Part shown: positions 1 through 7,997 of the stretch, piece by piece
Layout of the letters: every line of letters starts with the position of its first letter
How positions within the stretch are numbered: position 1 is the stretch's first letter
Origin: Alphaproteobacteria bacterium UBA3002
Lineage (GTDB): Bacteria; Pseudomonadota; Alphaproteobacteria; Rickettsiales; UBA3002
DNA: 64,000 nucleotides
Assembly: GCA_002346425.1 (NCBI GenBank)
Contig: DDZS01000035.1
Span: 49,669 to 113,668, forward strand
Reading direction: 5' to 3'
Position numbers and translations under genes: made by a program
Notes under the pieces: model-generated
What the model was told of the DNA's origin: nothing
Databases searched by the model: none
What the model saw: the letters and a program-made list of their open reading frames with translations, nothing else

Positions 1-17
1 TGGGATTTCTGTTCCAT
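1..17 (-). CDS. Start of an unidentified gene, cut by the window edge
   Basis: Five codons are visible (Met-Glu-Gln-Lys-Ser), preceded by a perfect AGGAGG ribosome binding site five bases upstream of the ATG. An ATG five bases further upstream touches the AGGAGG and is less likely. The gene lies downstream of the formaldehyde dehydrogenase gene in the same direction. That position is often held by S-formylglutathione hydrolase, but five residues cannot show this. Confidence 0.45.
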
Positions 18-33
18 TGCATCCTCCTCACCT

Positions 34-100
34 GTCATACCGGTGAAGGCCGGTATCCAGAGCAACTATCCGCTAGACCTCGGCCTGCGCCGGGGTGACA
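34..100. repeat. REP-like dispersed palindromic element
   Basis: The stretch begins GTCATACCGG and ends CCGGGGTGACA, so its outer ends are inverted (GTCA/TGAC). It contains two GC-rich hairpins, ACCGG...CCGGT and CCTCGGC...GCCGGGG. This is the general layout of intergenic REP-like palindromes common in proteobacteria. It lies between the 3' end of the dehydrogenase gene and the next gene in the same direction. A second, more degenerate relative is at 43413-43454, and both are followed by the 12-base string TGACAGATTATT (ends included). Confidence 0.55.
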
Positions 101-105
101 GATTA

Positions 106-1212
106 TTAGTATAAAATCACGCTGCGAATCGACTCGCCTTTGTGCATCAGGTCGAACGCCGTGTTGATCTCATCCAGCGGCATGGTGTGCGTCACCAGTG
201 AATCAATATTGATTTTGCCGTCCATATACCAATCGACGATTTTCGGCACATCGGTGCGGCCACGTGCGCCGCCAAAGGCCGAACCGCGCCAGACACGGCC
301 CGTCACCAGTTGGAAAGGTCGCGTGGCAATTTCCTTGCCCGCGCCCGCAACGCCGATAATCACCGATTCGCCCCAGCCTTTGTGACAGCATTCCAGCGCC
401 TGGCGCATCACATCGACATTGCCGATACATTCGAAACTGTAATCCACCCCGCCTTTGGTCAGATCGACAATCGCTTCGACGACATTGTCGACGTCTTTCG
501 GGTTGATGAAATCGGTCATGCCGAATTGCTCGGCCATTTTACGTTTCGAGGGATCGAGATCCACGCCTATGATGCGGTCGCAGCCCACCATGCGCGCGCC
601 CTGAATCACGTTCAGGCCAATATTGCCTAACCCAAAGACCGCCACCGTGCTTCCGGGCTCGACTTTCGCATCCCATACCACCGCACCAATGCCGGTGGTC
701 ACACCGCAACCAATGGTACAGATTTTATCAAATGGCGCATCCTCGCGCACTTTAGCGACGGCGATTTCCGGCAATACGGTAAAGTTGGAGAAGGTCGAGG
801 TGCCCATATAATGCAGCACCTTGTCGCCGTTCCAAGAGAAGCGGCTGGAGCCGTCGGGCATCACGCCTTTGCCTTGCGTTTCGCGGATCGCCTGACAGAG
901 ATTGGTTTTCGGATGCAGGCAAAAATCGCATTCGCGGCATTCCGGCGTATAAAGCGGAATCACATGATCGCCCGGTTTTACCGAGGTCACGCCTGCGCCA
1001 ACTTCGCGCACGATGCCCGCGCCTTCATGCCCAAGAATCGCCGGAAACGCGCCTTCGGGATCTTCGCCCGAGAGCGTGAAGGCGTCGGTATGGCAAACGC
1101 CGGTGGCCATATTCTCCACCAACACTTCGCCCGCTTTCGGACCTTCCAGATCGACCTCGTCAATGATCAGCGGTTCGCCCGCTTTCGTTGCAATCGCGGC
1201 ACGTGTTTTCAT
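106..1212 (-). CDS. frmA: S-(hydroxymethyl)glutathione dehydrogenase / class III alcohol dehydrogenase
   Basis: This cytoplasmic zinc enzyme oxidises S-hydroxymethylglutathione, formed from formaldehyde and glutathione, to S-formylglutathione with NAD+, and can also reduce S-nitrosoglutathione. The 368-residue length is normal for the class III family. Cys40, His62 and Cys169 fit the catalytic zinc site. Cys92, 95, 98 and 106 form the structural zinc lobe, and GLGNIG (194-199) is the NAD-binding Rossmann loop. The gene follows malate dehydrogenase in the same direction with a 16-base gap, so the two may be co-transcribed. Family assignment is secure; the preferred substrate in vivo is inferred from the family. 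Confidence 0.95.
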   Translation of the reverse strand: MKTRAAIATKAGEPLIIDEVDLEGPKAGEVLVENMATGVCHTDAFTLSGEDPEGAFPAILGHEGAGIVREVGAGVTSVKPGDHVIPLYTPECRECDFCLHPKTNLCQAIRETQGKGVMPDGSSRFSWNGDKVLHYMGTSTFSNFTVLPEIAVAKVREDAPFDKICTIGCGVTTGIGAVVWDAKVEPGSTVAVFGLGNIGLNVIQGARMVGCDRIIGVDLDPSKRKMAEQFGMTDFINPKDVDNVVEAIVDLTKGGVDYSFECIGNVDVMRQALECCHKGWGESVIIGVAGAGKEIATRPFQLVTGRVWRGSAFGGARGRTDVPKIVDWYMDGKINIDSLVTHTMPLDEINTAFDLMHKGESIRSVILY

Positions 1213-1228
1213 AAGACTCTCCTATGGG

Positions 1229-2227
1229 TTATGCTGCGGCGCTTTTGCTCGCGAACAGGCCTTCTACTGCGGCGCGTTCTTCACGCAGCTCTTTCTCGGT
1301 CGCGTCCATCCGCTCACGCGAGAAGTCGTTGATCTCGAGCCCTTGCACGATTTCATACTTCCCGTTTTTGCATGTTACCGGGTAACCGTAAATCACACCC
1401 GGCGCGATGCCATAAGACCCGTCAGACGGAATCGCCATAGAGACATATTCGCCGTCTTTTGTGCCCTGTGCCCAGTCACGCATATGGTCGATCGCTGCCG
1501 AAGCCGCGCTTGCCGCCGAAGATGCGCCGCGTGCTTTGATGATCGCTGCGCCACGTTGTTGCACATCGGGAATAAAGGTCGATTCGTACCAACCCTGATC
1601 GACTTTGCTTAAGGCTTTTTCGCCCTTCACCGTCGCCTGATGCAGGTCGGGATATTGCGTGGAGCTATGATTGCCCCAGATAATCAGGTTTTTGACATCC
1701 GACGAATGCGCGCCGGTTTTTTCCGCCAACTGGCTCATCGCGCGGTTATGATCAAGCCGCACCATCGCGGTAAAGCATTTCGGATCGAGATCGGGCGCGT
1801 TCTGCTGCGCGATAAGCGCGTTGGTATTCGCCGGGTTACCAACGACCAACACTTTCACGTCGCGTTTGGCATGCGCGTTCAGCGCCTTGCCCTGCGGCCC
1901 GAAAATGGCGCCATTGGCTTCCAGCAAGTCCTTACGTTCCATGCCCGCGCCGCGTGGACGCGCACCAACCAGAAATGCGAAATCGGCATCTTTGAAAGCG
2001 ACATTCGCATCATCCGTCGCGATGACGTCTTGCAAAAGCGGGAAGGCACAATCATTCAGCTCCATCACCACACCCTTCAACGCATCCAGCGCCGGGGTAA
2101 TTTCCAGCAATTGCAGAATCACCGGCTGATCTTTGCCGAGCATATCGCCCGAGGCTAAACGGAATAATAAGGCGTAACCGATATGGCCAGCCGCGCCGGT
2201 AATGGCAATACGAACAGGTGCTTTCAT
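1229..2227 (-). CDS. mdh: Malate dehydrogenase (NAD-dependent)
   Basis: It interconverts malate and oxaloacetate in the TCA cycle. The 332-residue protein has an N-terminal dinucleotide loop GAAGHIG (11-17), the substrate-binding arginines in the [10 protein letters not shown] segment (about 90-98), and the Asp159/His187 catalytic pair (LDH and WGNHSS). I chose the ATG at 2227 because GGGAGAAAATTTC precedes it and the conserved [11 protein letters not shown] opening begins there; the frame stays open 14 codons upstream. By sequence it is the cytosolic-type MDH subfamily. It is not the lactate-dehydrogenase-like type that most alphaproteobacteria encode beside sucCD. Consistent with this, sucCD lie 60 kb away. 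Confidence 0.95.
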   Translation of the reverse strand: MKAPVRIAITGAAGHIGYALLFRLASGDMLGKDQPVILQLLEITPALDALKGVVMELNDCAFPLLQDVIATDDANVAFKDADFAFLVGARPRGAGMERKDLLEANGAIFGPQGKALNAHAKRDVKVLVVGNPANTNALIAQQNAPDLDPKCFTAMVRLDHNRAMSQLAEKTGAHSSDVKNLIIWGNHSSTQYPDLHQATVKGEKALSKVDQGWYESTFIPDVQQRGAAIIKARGASSAASAASAAIDHMRDWAQGTKDGEYVSMAIPSDGSYGIAPGVIYGYPVTCKNGKYEIVQGLEINDFSRERMDATEKELREERAAVEGLFASKSAAA

Positions 2228-2293
2228 GAAATTTTCTCCCTTGGTTGCGTGATAGATAAGTCCTGTCATAGCAGAAACAAGGCAAAGCTGTCA

Positions 2294-2322
2294 TTGAATT
2301 TGCGCCGGACACGTGGCATAAG
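2294..2322 (+). promoter_or_regulatory. Candidate promoter of tRNA-Arg
   Basis: TTGAAT and CATAAG are separated by 17 bases, and the -10 ends ten bases before the mature tRNA 5' end. The match to the sigma-70 consensus is moderate. Its position makes it the best candidate for driving the tRNA. Confidence 0.4.
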
Positions 2323-2332
2323 CGCTTCCAAT

Positions 2333-2409
2333 GGTCCCGTAGCTCAGCTGGATAGAGTGTCAGATTCCGAATCTGAAGGTCGTGGGTTCGAATCCCGCCG
2401 GGACCACCA
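2333..2409 (+). tRNA. tRNA-Arg (anticodon CCG)
   Basis: A full cloverleaf can be folded by eye. The acceptor stem is GGTCCCG/CGGGACC. The anticodon arm is TCAGA-TTCCGAA-TCTGA with anticodon CCG, which reads CGG arginine codons. The T arm is CGTGG-GTTCGAAT-CCCG-like, and CCA is encoded at the 3' end. The total is 77 nt. An AT-rich perfect inverted repeat (2416-2434, TAAGAAT/ATTCTTA) lies just downstream and overlaps the end of the convergent regulator gene; it may help to separate the two transcripts. Confidence 0.97.
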
Positions 2410-2424
2410 TTCTAGTAAGAATAA

Positions 2425-3099
2425 TTAATTCTTATATCGGGCAGGCGTTACGCAAACATTGCGCCAATAGGTCACAAAAGTGACAATATCTTGCACATAC
2501 ATGTCTGATTGCGCGTTTTTTTGGATATAGCCGCTGGCGTGTGCGTCATACGCCGCTAATAGATCCTGCACGCGAATACTATTACTCAGCATCACCACGG
2601 GCAGTTGTTTAAAGCTAGATTTTTTCAACTCTTTCAAGGCATCGATGCCATTGGTGCGCGGCATATTAATGTCCATTAAAATCACATCCGGTAACGCACT
2701 CATAGATTTTAACGTCTGCAGTAGTTTATCCGCTTCATAGACATGAATGATTTCAACGGGCGTATCCGTTTCCTGAATCGCTTCCATCAATAAAATAACA
2801 TCTGCTGAGTCATCTTCCACAATCATTAACCGGAGTTTACGCGGTTCTTCTCGTGTTAGCAGTGTTGGCGCTGTCACGGGCTCTTCATTCAATCCCTCCA
2901 ATAAGTCAGAAGCTTCAAGGTTCAGGCATCGCGCTAATGGGATGAGTTTGCTAACGCTGATTGTGTTTTCGCCCGATTCGTAGCGCTGGATCTGTTGCGC
3001 AGAAAGCTGCAGAAGCTCACCAAGTTCAGCCTGACTCAACCCCAATTGCGTGCGCCGCTGCTTTATCTTTTTTCCTAAAACAACATCGATCTGTTTCAT
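2425..3099 (-). CDS. Transcriptional regulator: XRE-type HTH fused to a receiver domain
   Basis: The 224-residue protein has an N-terminal Cro/C1-type helix-turn-helix (about residues 8-66, with GLSQAELGELL and QIQRYESGE). After a short linker comes a CheY-like receiver domain (about 88-215). The receiver keeps the acidic pair Glu95/Asp96, phosphoacceptor Asp143 (LMDINMP), Ser172 and Lys194, so phosphorylation is plausible. The DNA-binding domain precedes the receiver, the reverse of ordinary response regulators. The start is set at 3099, where a GGGGGG tract precedes the ATG; the open frame upstream gives an unlikely leader. No histidine kinase is adjacent. The gene diverges from the PAS chemoreceptor across a 253-base AT-rich gap. 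Its targets are unknown. Confidence 0.85.
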   Translation of the reverse strand: MKQIDVVLGKKIKQRRTQLGLSQAELGELLQLSAQQIQRYESGENTISVSKLIPLARCLNLEASDLLEGLNEEPVTAPTLLTREEPRKLRLMIVEDDSADVILLMEAIQETDTPVEIIHVYEADKLLQTLKSMSALPDVILMDINMPRTNGIDALKELKKSSFKQLPVVMLSNSIRVQDLLAAYDAHASGYIQKNAQSDMYVQDIVTFVTYWRNVCVTPARYKN

Positions 3100-3241
3100 A
3101 TGCCCCCCTTTTAAGGGATTTATCGTACAGCAAATAATCAAAGCTTTAAAGTCTTAGAAAATCATCTGACAATGAGACTACTCACAAAAAACCAATTGGC
3201 AGTAAAATAACCTACTAATCTTTCTTGTTATTTTTGGAATT

Positions 3242-3256
3242 ACCCGTCTGACGGGT
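3242..3256. repeat. Inverted repeat between divergent regulator and chemoreceptor genes
   Basis: ACCCGT-CTG-ACGGGT is a perfect 6-bp palindrome with a three-base centre, followed by TTTTATT on the + strand. It sits just upstream of the candidate chemoreceptor promoter. It could be an operator or a small terminator; the sequence does not decide. Confidence 0.35.
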
Positions 3257-3260
3257 TTTA

Positions 3261-3288
3261 TTGCCTCAATTATCACGTCCAATATAAC
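3261..3288 (+). promoter_or_regulatory. Candidate promoter of the PAS chemoreceptor gene
   Basis: TTGCCT and TATAAC are 16 bases apart, with the -10 about 65 bases before the start codon, in an AT-rich region. The ribosome binding site AAGGAG lies at about 3342-3347. Confidence 0.4.
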
Positions 3289-3352
3289 CACATTTTTCTC
3301 TATGATTATTAATAGATAAACACACATAAAAAATTAATTTTAAGGAGCCCAA

Positions 3353-5056
3353 ATGAAACTTTTCTCCGGTACTCGCACACAAAAAAGCGCTCAGGAGTTA
3401 ACCGCTTTACAGCGGTCGATGGCGGTTATTCGTTTTACTCCTGAGGGTATAATTTTAGATGCTAATGATAATTTTCTAACCGCCACTGGCTATGACGTAG
3501 AAGAAGTGGTGGGTCATCACCACCGTATGTTTATGGATCCTACCGAAGCGGCTACGTCTGATTATGAGACATTTTGGAAGCAGTTGGCGCAGGGAGAGTT
3601 TCTGTCCGGTCAATTCCGACGCATTGCAAAATCCGGTGCCGATCTCTGGATTGAGGCCACCTATAATCCTATCCTGGATAACGACGGGAAGGTGATCGAG
3701 GTGGTGAAATATGCCAGTGATGTGACACAAGAAAAATTGCTGAGCGCCGATTATAATGGGCAATTACAGGCCATTTCAAAAGCGATGGCGGTCATTGAGT
3801 TTGATCCAGATGGGAATATCCTCCGGGCGAATGATAATTTTTTAGCCGCAATGGGCTATACGTCTGAAGAAGTAATCGGCCAGCATCATCGCATCTTTGT
3901 CGATGCCGCTTATGCTAATAGCGACGACTATGCTCAGTTATGGACACGTCTTCGTGACGGTCATCATGTAAGCGACGAATTTCAACGCTTTGGCAAAGAT
4001 GGTAAAGAAGTCTGGATTCAGGCCAGCTACAATCCTATCCTCGACATGAATGGCAAGCCCTTCAAAGTCGTCAAATATGCGACGGATATCACGGCGTCTA
4101 AGTTACAAAATGCCTATTTTGCCGGGCAGATAGAAGCGATCGGCAAATCGCAAGCCGTGATTGAATTTGATATCAATGGCATTATCCAAACCGCCAACTC
4201 GGTTTTCTTAACCGCAGTGGGATATCGGTTGGATGAAATCCAAGGTCAGCACCATCGTATTTTTGTGGCACCCGAAGAACGCGACAGCAAAGAATATACG
4301 GATTTTTGGGCACGCTTAAAATCTGGCCAGTATGATGCACGGGTGTATAAACGCCTGCGTAAAGACGGCAGCGAAATATGGATTCAGGCCTCCTATAATC
4401 CGATTAAAGATGCGAATGGCATCCCCTATAAAGTCGTTAAATATGCGACCGATGTGACGCGGGTGATCCAAACTTCCGGCATGGCGCAGGAAAGCGTCTA
4501 TAACCTGCAAAGTGTCGCTACCGCGGTTGAGGAGTTATCGGCTTCTGTAAAAGAAATTAGCTCCAACATGGTCGATTCGAATAATTCGACCTCTGGCATT
4601 CTGCAAAGCTCGATTCAGACGTATGGCGAGACGGAGCGTTTGGTAAGTAGTGTGGAAAAAATGAGCGACGTGGTCAATTTGATCAATGATATCGCTGGCA
4701 AAATCAATCTTCTTGCTCTGAACGCGACCATTGAATCGGCGCGCGCAGGGGAAGCGGGCAAAGGCTTTGCCGTCGTGGCCTCGGAAGTGAAAACGCTGGC
4801 GACCCAGACCGCGAAAGCGACTGACGAGATCGCCGAAGAAATCTCGGCCCTGCAAACCATCGCGCGCACCGTTGCGGAAAGCGTGAATCATATCCGTAAC
4901 GACGCGCAAACCGTCAGCGAGAAGGTAGCCAGCACCGCTTCTGCCATTGAAGAACAAAGCGCAGTAACCAGCGAAATATCCGGCAATACGCAACGCGTCG
5001 CCGGTTCAATTGAAGAGATCGCGTATCGTATCAACGAATTATCGGCGGTGAATTAA
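3353..5056 (+). CDS. Soluble methyl-accepting chemotaxis protein with three PAS domains
   Basis: This is a cytoplasmic chemoreceptor of 567 residues with no membrane segment. Three PAS-PAC units follow one another (about residues 20-135, 140-255 and 262-378). Each has an A-N-(D/S)-x-F-L motif, a GY-(D/T/R)-x-(E/D)-E stretch, an HHR-(I/M)-F motif and a closing V-V-K-YA-(S/T)-D-(V/I)-T. The C-terminal signalling domain carries the conserved hairpin tip ([26 protein letters not shown], about 445-470) that contacts CheA and CheW in this family. The architecture resembles BdlA-type or energy-taxis receptors. A redox, gas or small-ligand signal is inferred, and no cofactor site could be assigned. 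No che or flagellar genes are in the window. AAGGAG precedes the ATG. Confidence 0.93.
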   Translation: MKLFSGTRTQKSAQELTALQRSMAVIRFTPEGIILDANDNFLTATGYDVEEVVGHHHRMFMDPTEAATSDYETFWKQLAQGEFLSGQFRRIAKSGADLWIEATYNPILDNDGKVIEVVKYASDVTQEKLLSADYNGQLQAISKAMAVIEFDPDGNILRANDNFLAAMGYTSEEVIGQHHRIFVDAAYANSDDYAQLWTRLRDGHHVSDEFQRFGKDGKEVWIQASYNPILDMNGKPFKVVKYATDITASKLQNAYFAGQIEAIGKSQAVIEFDINGIIQTANSVFLTAVGYRLDEIQGQHHRIFVAPEERDSKEYTDFWARLKSGQYDARVYKRLRKDGSEIWIQASYNPIKDANGIPYKVVKYATDVTRVIQTSGMAQESVYNLQSVATAVEELSASVKEISSNMVDSNNSTSGILQSSIQTYGETERLVSSVEKMSDVVNLINDIAGKINLLALNATIESARAGEAGKGFAVVASEVKTLATQTAKATDEIAEEISALQTIARTVAESVNHIRNDAQTVSEKVASTASAIEEQSAVTSEISGNTQRVAGSIEEIAYRINELSAVN

Positions 5057-5077
5057 GGACCGCGGTAAAAGCGTTAT

Positions 5078-5159
5078 GGCAAGGTGCCCGCAGCCGACAC
5101 CTTTGTGACTAAACTAAGCTCCGAGTCACCTGTGTTCCGGCATAAAGCGGAACCTTGCC
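5078..5159. ncRNA. Candidate structured RNA element (closed multi-branch fold)
   Basis: The ends GGCAAGG (5078-5084) and CCTTGCC (5153-5159) pair perfectly. Inside are GTGACT/AGTCAC (5105-5110 with 5124-5129, 13-base loop) and TTCCG/CGGAA (5135-5139 with 5148-5152), the latter stacked directly on the closing stem. A further AGGTG/CACCT pairing (5082-5086 with 5098-5102) competes with it. The shape recalls a tRNA but lacks the TTC loop and normal arm sizes. It lies between the convergent ends of the chemoreceptor and ABC-transporter genes, so it could be the 3' untranslated region of either. The strand is unresolved, and I do not recognise a known family. Confidence 0.4.
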
Positions 5160-5201
5160 AGCTTCTATCCTTATTTAAGCAGCTCACATTCTATAAAAAA
5201 A

Positions 5202-6137
5202 TCAGGCGGCTTTATCGCTCGTTAGCTCGCGGAAAATGTCTTCGAGGTCGACTTCGCGGGTGGTGAGATCGTGAATGTGATAGCCCGCATCGCGGACTTT
5301 GGTGATAAGTTCGTCGAAGGAAATCTTGCTCGGCTGATATTTGACGCAAAGCTGCGTGTCGTTGGACTGATATTGCAGACCGCAGAGATTTTCATTTTCG
5401 GTAAAAGGTTTGTCCAGCGTCAGAATGAGTTCCTTGCTGTCGACGCCCTTCATCAGCGCATCCTTGCGGTCGCGGCGGATGATTTCGCCGTGATTAATGA
5501 TGGCGATTTCATCGCAGAGTTCTTCGGCCTCTTCCAAGTAATGCGTGGTCAGGAGAATCGTCGTGCCCTGCGCGTTCAGCTCGCGCACATATTTCCACAA
5601 AGATTGCCGCAGTTCAACATCGACCCCGGCAGTCGGTTCATCAAGAATCAGCACGTCGGGCTGATGCACCAGTGCTTTTCCGATCAGCAGGCGACGGCGC
5701 ATCCCGCCCGAGAGGCGGCGGGCATTGACATCCGCCTTGTCGGCAAGGCCCATGGCATTGATAATTTCCTGCGTGCGCCGCTTGGATTTGGGCACGCCAT
5801 AGTAACCCGCGTTAATTTCCAGCGCCTGCCGCACCGTGAAAAAGGTGTCGATGATCAATTCCTGCGGCACCACGCCGATCGACAGGTTGGCGGCGCGGGT
5901 ATCGCTATCCAAATCATGGCCGCAAATCTCAACTGTGCCGCCGCTTTTGATCACCAGACCGGCGAGAATATTGATCAGCGTGGATTTTCCGGCCCCATTC
6001 GGCCCGAGCAGCCCGAAAAACGACCCGCGCGGGATTTCAAGGTCAATGCCCTTCAGCGCTACTTTCTCTTCGGCCTTTTTGCCGTCGCGATAGGTTTTAC
6101 GTAAGGAAGATACACGGATGGCGGGGGCGAGACTCAT
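5202..6137 (-). CDS. ABC transporter ATP-binding protein (ABC-2 / YadG-like)
   Basis: This is the nucleotide-binding subunit of an ABC-2-type exporter, 311 residues from the ATG at 6137. A TTG six codons upstream is possible; neither start has a clear ribosome binding site. It shows Walker A GPNGAGKS (about 45-52), the Q-loop in VVPQE, signature LSGGM, Walker B LILDEPTAGVD and the switch His in LLTTHYLEEAEEL. The C-terminal 80 residues form the DUF4162-like tail of drug/polysaccharide exporter ATPases. The usual permease partner is not adjacent on either side, so the substrate cannot be judged and the membrane subunit must be encoded elsewhere. Confidence 0.88.
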   Translation of the reverse strand: MSLAPAIRVSSLRKTYRDGKKAEEKVALKGIDLEIPRGSFFGLLGPNGAGKSTLINILAGLVIKSGGTVEICGHDLDSDTRAANLSIGVVPQELIIDTFFTVRQALEINAGYYGVPKSKRRTQEIINAMGLADKADVNARRLSGGMRRRLLIGKALVHQPDVLILDEPTAGVDVELRQSLWKYVRELNAQGTTILLTTHYLEEAEELCDEIAIINHGEIIRRDRKDALMKGVDSKELILTLDKPFTENENLCGLQYQSNDTQLCVKYQPSKISFDELITKVRDAGYHIHDLTTREVDLEDIFRELTSDKAA

Positions 6138-6179
6138 GGCAGGAATATGGGCCAACGGAAGGTAATAATCAAGCGCACC

Positions 6180-6596
6180 CTAGCGCCCGTGCGCGGCACC
6201 CGCCCCCGTGTCGGGCTGATCATAACTGGAAATAGCCGGATTAATCGGCTCAAGCGCGTGCATCAGGCTGCCACTGGCGGCTTGACTGTTACCATAGCGG
6301 CGGCTGCTTTCATGCAGCAGTACATCATAGTAGCGTACCAGCGTAGCGTAAGTAATGCCTTTAGAGCGCGGTAATTTGGCGATTACTATTCCCTCCACCT
6401 CTGCGGTCCAGGCTTTCAAGACGTAATGCTGACCATCCCTGTCCAGACGCCCGGTAATGCAGACCTGCGTGCCCCCTCCCCGTCTCCGGCTGGCAATTAA
6501 ACACGTGTCGCCGGATCGATTCACATGAGTTAGCGGAAAAGGTAACCCAGGGGGTTTTTGGCGAATATCGCAGGCGAGGGTGCTGGTTGCTGACAT
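6180..6596 (-). CDS. Hypothetical protein, unrecognised
   Basis: This 138-residue reading frame fills the gap between der and the ABC ATPase in the same direction. I do not recognise a family. The N-terminal third is basic and glycine-rich; the middle (about 45-105) alternates hydrophobic and charged residues, as expected of a small folded domain (VCITGRLDRDG, WTAEVEGIVIAKLP, YATLVRYYDVLLHE). The C-terminus is small and polar. There is no signal peptide or membrane segment. The ATG at 6596 is chosen over a TTG two codons earlier; a GGGAG lies about 13 bases upstream, which is far. It could be non-coding, but no better frame exists in the interval. Confidence 0.5.
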   Translation of the reverse strand: MSATSTLACDIRQKPPGLPFPLTHVNRSGDTCLIASRRRGGGTQVCITGRLDRDGQHYVLKAWTAEVEGIVIAKLPRSKGITYATLVRYYDVLLHESSRRYGNSQAASGSLMHALEPINPAISSYDQPDTGAGAAHGR

Positions 6597-6644
6597 GCCC
6601 AATCTGTAGCTCCCAACTATGACAATTTCATGACGGTTTTGCGT

Positions 6645-7997
6645 TTATCTTCCGTCATCGTCATACGGGTTTTTCCCCTTGCGCAACACCACGCGGATTG
6701 GCACTCCGGGCAGGTTGAAATCCTTGCGCAACCCGTTGATGAGGTAGCGGCGATAGGATTCGGCCAGATGCGCCATATTCAAATGCAACGCAAAGGTAGG
6801 GGGGCGCGTTTTCATTTGCGTCATATATTTCAGTTTGACGCGGCGATTGTTCTTTCCCAAAGGTGGGGTGTGCGTGGCGGTCATATCCGCCAGCCAGTCA
6901 TTCAGCTTGGCTGTCGGAATCCGCTGATTCCAGACTTCATACATCTGGAACGCCGCGTCTAACACCGTCGTTATGCCCTTTTTATGTTCCGCGGAAATCG
7001 TCACAATCGGCAAATCGCGGAATTGCGGCATGACTTCGTCGACCCGGAAAGCAACCTCGCGCAGGAGGGGCTCACGATCCTCTTGCGCCACCTGGTCCCA
7101 CTTATTCAATACCAACACGCAGGCCCTGCCCTCTTCGCCAATCATATCGGCGATTTGCAAATCCTGCTTTTCCATAGGCATGGTCGCGTCCATCATCAAC
7201 ACCACCACATGCGCAAATTGAATCGCGCGGCGCGTGTCGGCAACCGCTAGCTTTTCGACTTTTTCATGAATATTCGCCTTGCGGCGCATGCCTGCGGTAT
7301 CGACGAGTTTTAGCGGTTGGTCTTTATACAAATAATCCACCGCAATCGCATCACGCGTAATTCCCGCCTCTGGGCCGGTCAGCAGGCGATCTTCGTTGAG
7401 AAGGGCGTTGATATAGGTGGATTTACCGACATTAGGGCGACCGCAAATTGCCAATTGCATGATCGGTGGCGTGCTATCTTCGTCTTCCGATTCCTCCGGC
7501 GGCTCTCCGACATGTTCGACGATGGCGTCATACAACTCGCCTAAGCCCATGCCATGTTCAGCAGAAAACAGGATCGGTGCGCCCAGACCCAATTCATAGG
7601 CTTCGCGTGCCCCTTCCTGCGCTTTTTTCACATCGGCTTTGTTGGCGAGCAAGACGACAGGCTTGCCGCTGCGCCGTACGATTTCGGCAAAATGCGCATC
7701 TGGCGGCGTAATCCCTGCCGTCGCGTCGAAGACAAGCAGCACCAGATCGGCATCGGTAATGGCTGCCAGAGTTTGCTTGGTCATACGATCGGCCAAACTA
7801 TCTTTTTCCGCCTGCTCCAGCCCGGCAGTATCTAAAATCGTAAACTCCAGCGGGCCAATTGACCCGTCGCCCGGACGGCGGTCACGCGTCACCCCCGGCT
7901 GATTGTCGACCAGCGCATGGCGCGTGCCCGTCAGGCGGTTAAACAGGGTCGATTTGCCGACATTCGGTCGGCCCAGTATCGCAATTGTCGGCTTCAT
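6645..7997 (-). CDS. der: Ribosome assembly GTPase Der (EngA)
   Basis: Der is a double GTPase needed for 50S subunit maturation. The 450-residue protein has two complete G domains in tandem, each with its own P-loop (GRPNVGKST near residues 8-16 and again near 186-194), DTAGL/DTAGM switch II and NKAD/NKWD base-recognition motifs. A C-terminal KH-like domain ends in the basic RKGKNPY stretch. Its start codon overlaps the bamB stop by one base (TAATG), so translation is probably coupled. With the yfgM-like gene and bamB it reproduces the yfgM-bamB-der order known in gammaproteobacteria. Confidence 0.97.
   Translation of the reverse strand: MKPTIAILGRPNVGKSTLFNRLTGTRHALVDNQPGVTRDRRPGDGSIGPLEFTILDTAGLEQAEKDSLADRMTKQTLAAITDADLVLLVFDATAGITPPDAHFAEIVRRSGKPVVLLANKADVKKAQEGAREAYELGLGAPILFSAEHGMGLGELYDAIVEHVGEPPEESEDEDSTPPIMQLAICGRPNVGKSTYINALLNEDRLLTGPEAGITRDAIAVDYLYKDQPLKLVDTAGMRRKANIHEKVEKLAVADTRRAIQFAHVVVLMMDATMPMEKQDLQIADMIGEEGRACVLVLNKWDQVAQEDREPLLREVAFRVDEVMPQFRDLPIVTISAEHKKGITTVLDAAFQMYEVWNQRIPTAKLNDWLADMTATHTPPLGKNNRRVKLKYMTQMKTRPPTFALHLNMAHLAESYRRYLINGLRKDFNLPGVPIRVVLRKGKNPYDDDGR

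Noticed and set aside
1640..2158. Long open frame opposite malate dehydrogenase
   Set aside because: It is fully antisense to a well-conserved gene, has no ribosome binding site, and has His/Arg/Ile-rich shadow-frame composition. The same reasoning removed similar frames opposite frmA, der, bamB, guaA, carB and rho.
2333..2409. tRNA-Arg as the attachment site of an integrated element
   Set aside because: No repeat of the tRNA 3' end, no integrase and no phage-like genes were found downstream. Only the AT-richer neighbour genes hint at transfer.
5078..5159. A tRNA gene
   Set aside because: The outline is cloverleaf-like, but the loop opposite the T arm lacks TTC, the anticodon loop would be 13 bases, and no proper D arm or CCA end exists.
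5271..6104. A 277-codon open frame antisense to the ABC ATPase
   Set aside because: It is the mirror of a conserved ATPase and no recognisable protein motif appears in it.
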